Below are positions 5,950 to 7,899 of a stretch of 7,899 bases of DNA, piece after piece. The notes under the pieces were generated by a model that saw only the letters and a program-made list of their open reading frames with translations, was not told the origin of the DNA and did no database searches. Position 1 is the stretch's first letter; every line of letters starts with the position of its first letter. The position numbers and the translations under genes are program-made. Source of the DNA: an uncultured Alphaproteobacteria bacterium (GTDB lineage: Bacteria > Pseudomonadota > Alphaproteobacteria > Rhizobiales > Pleomorphomonadaceae); assembly GCA_937900425.1 (NCBI GenBank), contig CALCDT010000106.1:1-7899 (forward strand). The letters are read 5' to 3'.

Positions 5950-6066
5950 CGGAGAGGCCGGATAACGGCAGACATAAGCGAGGCGAGAGGACCCCGCAAC
6001 GCCGCCCGCCGGCCAGCACCTTCTCCCGGCGCGCGGAATTCGGCCGCGAGACGGCGGCGAGAGGCG

Positions 6067-6990
6067 TCAGGGCAGGGGGGTGGGGGCGAGCGCGGAGCGA
6101 CGCAGCGCCGCGACGCGCAGGCGCTCGCGGTGGACCATGTAGATTCCCGAGCCGACGACGATGACGATGCCCAGCAGCGTCGGCAGCGTCGGCAGGTCGC
6201 CCCAGACCAGATAGCCGGCGACGATCGCCCACAGCACCTGGCTGTAGCGGAACGGGGCGACAGTGAGCGTGTCGCCGCGGCGCATGGCCACGATGATCAG
6301 CGTGTAGCCGGCGAGCACCGAGATCGCGCTGCCGACGAGATAGAGGAAGGCTTCGGCCGTCACCGGCCGGAATGCGATGCCCGAAGCGAGCTGGCCGAGG
6401 GCGATGACGCCGCCGCAGAGCATGACGATGACCGTCGTCGTCGCCGTGACGAACAGCGTCGGCGTCGTCGCCGGCATCCGCCGGGTCGAGAGGTCGCGCA
6501 GCGTCACCGAGGCGGCCGCGGCGAGCGCCAGAAGCGAATAGAGGTTGAAGCCCTCCGCCCCAGGCCGCACGATCAGCAGGATGCCGCCGAAGCCGACGGT
6601 GATCGCGGCCCAGCGCCGCCAGCCGACCTGATCGCGGAAGAAGAAGGCGCCGGCCGCCGTCATCATCAGCGGCACCGCCTGCATGATCGCGGTCGAGTTG
6701 GCGATCGGCATGTTGAAGAGCGCGACGAGGTAGGTGACCATCGCCCCGACCTCGCCGACCGTGCGCCAGCCGAGCGGCACGTTGAGATGGGCGCGCCAGC
6801 CGGCGAAGGCGTGGAAGCGCCAGGCGACCAGCACGATGATCGTGCTCGCGATCAGGCCGCGGATCACCATGATCTCGCCGAGTTCCAGATGGGCGCTGGC
6901 GAGCTTGGTGCAGGTGTCGTTGAAGATGAAGGCGGCGCTGCTGGCGAGGACGGCGGCGATACCGATCAGGGTTTCTCGAAATTCGGACAT
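6067..6990 (-). CDS. DMT superfamily transporter (EamA domains), substrate unknown
   Basis: A 307-residue inner-membrane protein with the ten hydrophobic segments and internal duplication of EamA/DMT transporters. Segments lie near 8-27, 38-56, 78-95, 99-118, 125-142, 150-166, 179-200, 213-236, 243-263 and 268-286; the two EamA repeats cover about 8-142 and 150-287. Typical sequence is AVPLMMTAAGAFFFRDQVGW (105-124) and GGILLIVRPG (135-144), matching the family's 'PL...A...F..E' and 'G.....P' patterns. The C-terminal tail (289-307) is basic then Pro-rich. Family members export or import metabolites such as amino acids or S-adenosylmethionine; nothing here fixes the substrate. The ATG at 6990-6988 has no visible ribosome binding site and lies inside a small overlapping frame (7052-6966). 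No better in-frame start exists nearby. The frame runs open to 7800 only because it shadows gatC and gatA. The gene is divergent from gatC. Confidence 0.9.
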   Translation of the reverse strand: MSEFRETLIGIAAVLASSAAFIFNDTCTKLASAHLELGEIMVIRGLIASTIIVLVAWRFHAFAGWRAHLNVPLGWRTVGEVGAMVTYLVALFNMPIANSTAIMQAVPLMMTAAGAFFFRDQVGWRRWAAITVGFGGILLIVRPGAEGFNLYSLLALAAAASVTLRDLSTRRMPATTPTLFVTATTTVIVMLCGGVIALGQLASGIAFRPVTAEAFLYLVGSAISVLAGYTLIIVAMRRGDTLTVAPFRYSQVLWAIVAGYLVWGDLPTLPTLLGIVIVVGSGIYMVHRERLRVAALRRSALAPTPLP

Positions 6991-7112
6991 CGCGGCGGGC
7001 GGGCTTTCGGTGGGCGCGGCGCGCCGGTTTCGACCTCGGGATGCTCCGGCATAGAGCGCCTGCCTTACGAAATCCAGTCGCCCCGCCGCCGGGCCGGCCC
7101 GCGATTCCGGCG

Positions 7113-7142
7113 TTGGCGCCGCGGTTTCGCCTCTGCTATAGC
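7113..7142 (+). promoter_or_regulatory. Predicted gatCA promoter with extended -10
   Basis: TTGGCG (7113-7118) as -35 box and TATAGC (7137-7142) as -10 box are separated by 18 bases, and TG at 7134-7135 makes an extended -10. Transcription would begin near 7149, leaving a leader of about 30 bases before the gatC ATG, which carries AGGAAG (7166-7171) at good spacing. The TATAGC form is common in alphaproteobacterial housekeeping promoters. A 10-base palindrome GGGCCGGCCC (7091-7100) and a GANTC site (GATTC, 7103-7107) lie just upstream; both may be chance. Confidence 0.6.
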
Positions 7143-7179
7143 GACAGCGACATTCAGCCCGAGCGAGGAAGAACCGCCC

Positions 7180-7467
7180 ATGTCCGTGGATACGGCCACC
7201 GTCCGCCGCGTCGCCCGGCTCGCCCGCATCAAGGTGAGCGACGAGGAGGCCGAGCGCATGACCGGCGAACTCAATTCGATTCTCGGCTTCGTCGAGCAGC
7301 TCGACGAGGTCGACGTCTCGGACGTCGAGCCGATGACCTCCGTTGTGGCGATGACGATGCGCCTTCGCGCCGACGTCGTCACCGACGGCGACGTCGCCGC
7401 CAAGGTCACGGGCAACGCGCCGATGTCCGACGACGATTTCTTCATGGTGCCGAAGGTCGTCGAGTAG
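7180..7467 (+). CDS. gatC: Aspartyl/glutamyl-tRNA amidotransferase subunit GatC
   Basis: A 95-residue protein of full family length. GatC wraps around GatA and stabilises the GatCAB complex, which converts Glu-tRNA(Gln), and often Asp-tRNA(Asn), into the correctly charged Gln- and Asn-tRNA. Hallmarks are VRRVARLARIKVSDEE (8-23), the helix LNSILGFVEQL (31-41), DVEPMTSV (48-55), the linker RADVVTDGD (63-71), and the C-terminal NAPMSDDDFFMVPKVVE (79-95). The start is ATG 7180, chosen because AGGAAG lies eight bases upstream and it gives the conserved N-terminus; the frame is open far upstream only as a shadow of the DMT gene. It is first in an operon with gatA, 54 bases downstream. The presence of GatCAB implies the cell lacks, or does not rely on, a direct glutaminyl- and/or asparaginyl-tRNA synthetase. 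Confidence 0.97.
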   Translation: MSVDTATVRRVARLARIKVSDEEAERMTGELNSILGFVEQLDEVDVSDVEPMTSVVAMTMRLRADVVTDGDVAAKVTGNAPMSDDDFFMVPKVVE

Positions 7468-7521
7468 ACCGGCCGCCCGCCCTCCGCCCGACCCGCGCAC
7501 CCGTTTCGACTGGACCCTCCC

Positions 7522-7899
7522 GTGACCGATCTCACCGCCCTCACCATCGCCGAGGCCCGCAAGGGCCTCGCCGGCAAGGACTTCACCGCGACCGAACTGA
7601 CGAAGGCCTATCTCGCGGCCATGGCGGCGGCGCGCGAGCTCAACGCCTACGTGGTCGAGACGCCGGAGAAGGCGCTGGCGATGGCGGCCGCCTCCGACGC
7701 GAGGATCGCGGCCGGGGAAGCGCGGGCGCTCGAGGGCATTCCGCTCGGCATCAAGGACCTCTTCGCCACCGAGGGCGTCCACACCCAGGCGGCGAGCCAC
7801 ATCCTCGACGGCTTCCGGCCGGCCTACGAATCGACCGTCACCAACAACCTCTGGGCCGACGGCGCGGTGATGCTCGGCAAGCTCAACATGGACGAGTTC
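7522..7899 (+). CDS. gatA: Aspartyl/glutamyl-tRNA amidotransferase subunit GatA (5' part)
   Basis: The first 126 residues of GatA, cut by the window edge; the full protein is usually about 480-500 residues. GatA is the amidase-signature subunit that releases ammonia from glutamine or asparagine for transfer to the misacylated tRNA. Visible features are the N-terminal helices (MTDLTALTIAEARKGL), the strand LNAYVVET (40-47), EGIPLGIKDLF (71-81) containing Lys78 (the lysine of the Ser-cisSer-Lys catalytic triad), ASHILDGFRPAYESTVT (91-107), and GKLNMDEF (119-126). The two catalytic serines lie beyond the edge. The start is GTG 7522; the next in-frame ATG (residue 34) would remove the conserved N-terminus. 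No strong ribosome binding site precedes it (only GGACC near 7513), so expression may depend on coupling with gatC. gatB would be expected further right. Confidence 0.96.
   Translation, partial: MTDLTALTIAEARKGLAGKDFTATELTKAYLAAMAAARELNAYVVETPEKALAMAAASDARIAAGEARALEGIPLGIKDLFATEGVHTQAASHILDGFRPAYESTVTNNLWADGAVMLGKLNMDEF

Larger units (their letters stand above)
5677..6066. other. 390-base intergenic region without a convincing gene
   Basis: This stretch lies between the end of the DMT transporter gene (6067) and the start of mobAB (5676), both on the - strand. Short open frames cross it on both strands, but their peptides include the telltale VISAKAGIQ and DPRFRGDD strings produced by translating the interspersed repeats at 5782-5813 and 5918-5949, so they are not taken as genes. 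A 12-base direct repeat (ATGTCTCCGCCC) occurs at 5675-5686, spanning the mobAB start codon and its ribosome binding site, and again at 5743-5754. The second copy lies in a small hairpin (5737-5741 with 5750-5754). The promoter of mobAB should be here or upstream, but I see no clear boxes. Confidence 0.6.

Noticed and set aside
5591..5965. Small hypothetical proteins across 5541-5965
   Set aside because: Their peptides contain the translated interspersed repeat (SAKAGIQ, PRFRGDD) and no other feature; such products are a familiar misannotation.
6130..7467. Long N-terminal extension of gatC (445 residues)
   Set aside because: Only the last 95 residues are GatC; the rest is antisense to the DMT gene. 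ATG 7180 has a proper ribosome binding site and promoter.
6067..7800. 577-residue version of the DMT transporter
   Set aside because: The part above 6990 is antisense to gatC and gatA and is not membrane-like; the conserved protein begins at MSEFRETL.

Overview
This GC-rich window (GC is high and third codon positions are almost all G or C) looks like ordinary chromosome of an alphaproteobacterium, most likely of the order Hyphomicrobiales (Rhizobiales). The basis is the strong G/C codon bias, the MobA-MobB fusion followed by a MoeA with a 'DDCF.HD' N-terminus, and the gatC-gatA pair. That placement is an inference from gene type and order; no rRNA, tRNA or phylogenetic marker was compared.

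Left part (1-3223): a possible Ala/Pro-rich protein tail ends at 107. It is followed on the + strand by a Rid (YjgF/YER057c/UK114) family gene (150-539) whose catalytic arginine position holds valine. Converging on it from the - strand is a polar amino acid ABC uptake operon, transcribed from high to low coordinates: periplasmic binding protein (3007-2228), HisQ-type permease (2142-1432) and HisM-type permease (1435-611). A strong GC hairpin lies between the binding-protein gene and the permeases, and the two permease genes share a 4-base ATGA overlap. No ATPase gene is present on either side, so this importer must use an ATPase encoded elsewhere. A second long imperfect hairpin (3092-3140) lies in the gap upstream of the binding-protein gene.

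Middle part (3224-6066): a two-gene molybdenum cofactor operon on the - strand encodes a MobA-MobB fusion (5676-4510) and MoeA (4513-3224). Its start and stop codons overlap as GTGA. MoeA inserts molybdate into adenylylated molybdopterin and MobA adds GMP to make the bis-MGD cofactor used by DMSO-reductase-family enzymes, so the two genes cover consecutive steps. The 390-base stretch 5677-6066 has no convincing gene. It holds two copies, in opposite orientation, of a palindromic interspersed repeat (30 of 32 positions identical).

Right part (6067-7899): a ten-helix DMT/EamA family membrane transporter (6990-6067, - strand) is divergent from gatC (7180-7467) and the start of gatA (7522 to the window edge). 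These encode two subunits of the tRNA-dependent amidotransferase GatCAB. A good extended -10 promoter precedes gatC.

I found no phage, insertion sequence, CRISPR array, toxin-antitoxin or defence module, and nothing I would call an undescribed system. The points most worth a second look are the arginine-less Rid protein, the ATPase-less ABC operon, the two hairpins around the binding-protein gene, and the leaderless-looking start of the DMT gene inside a small overlapping reading frame.
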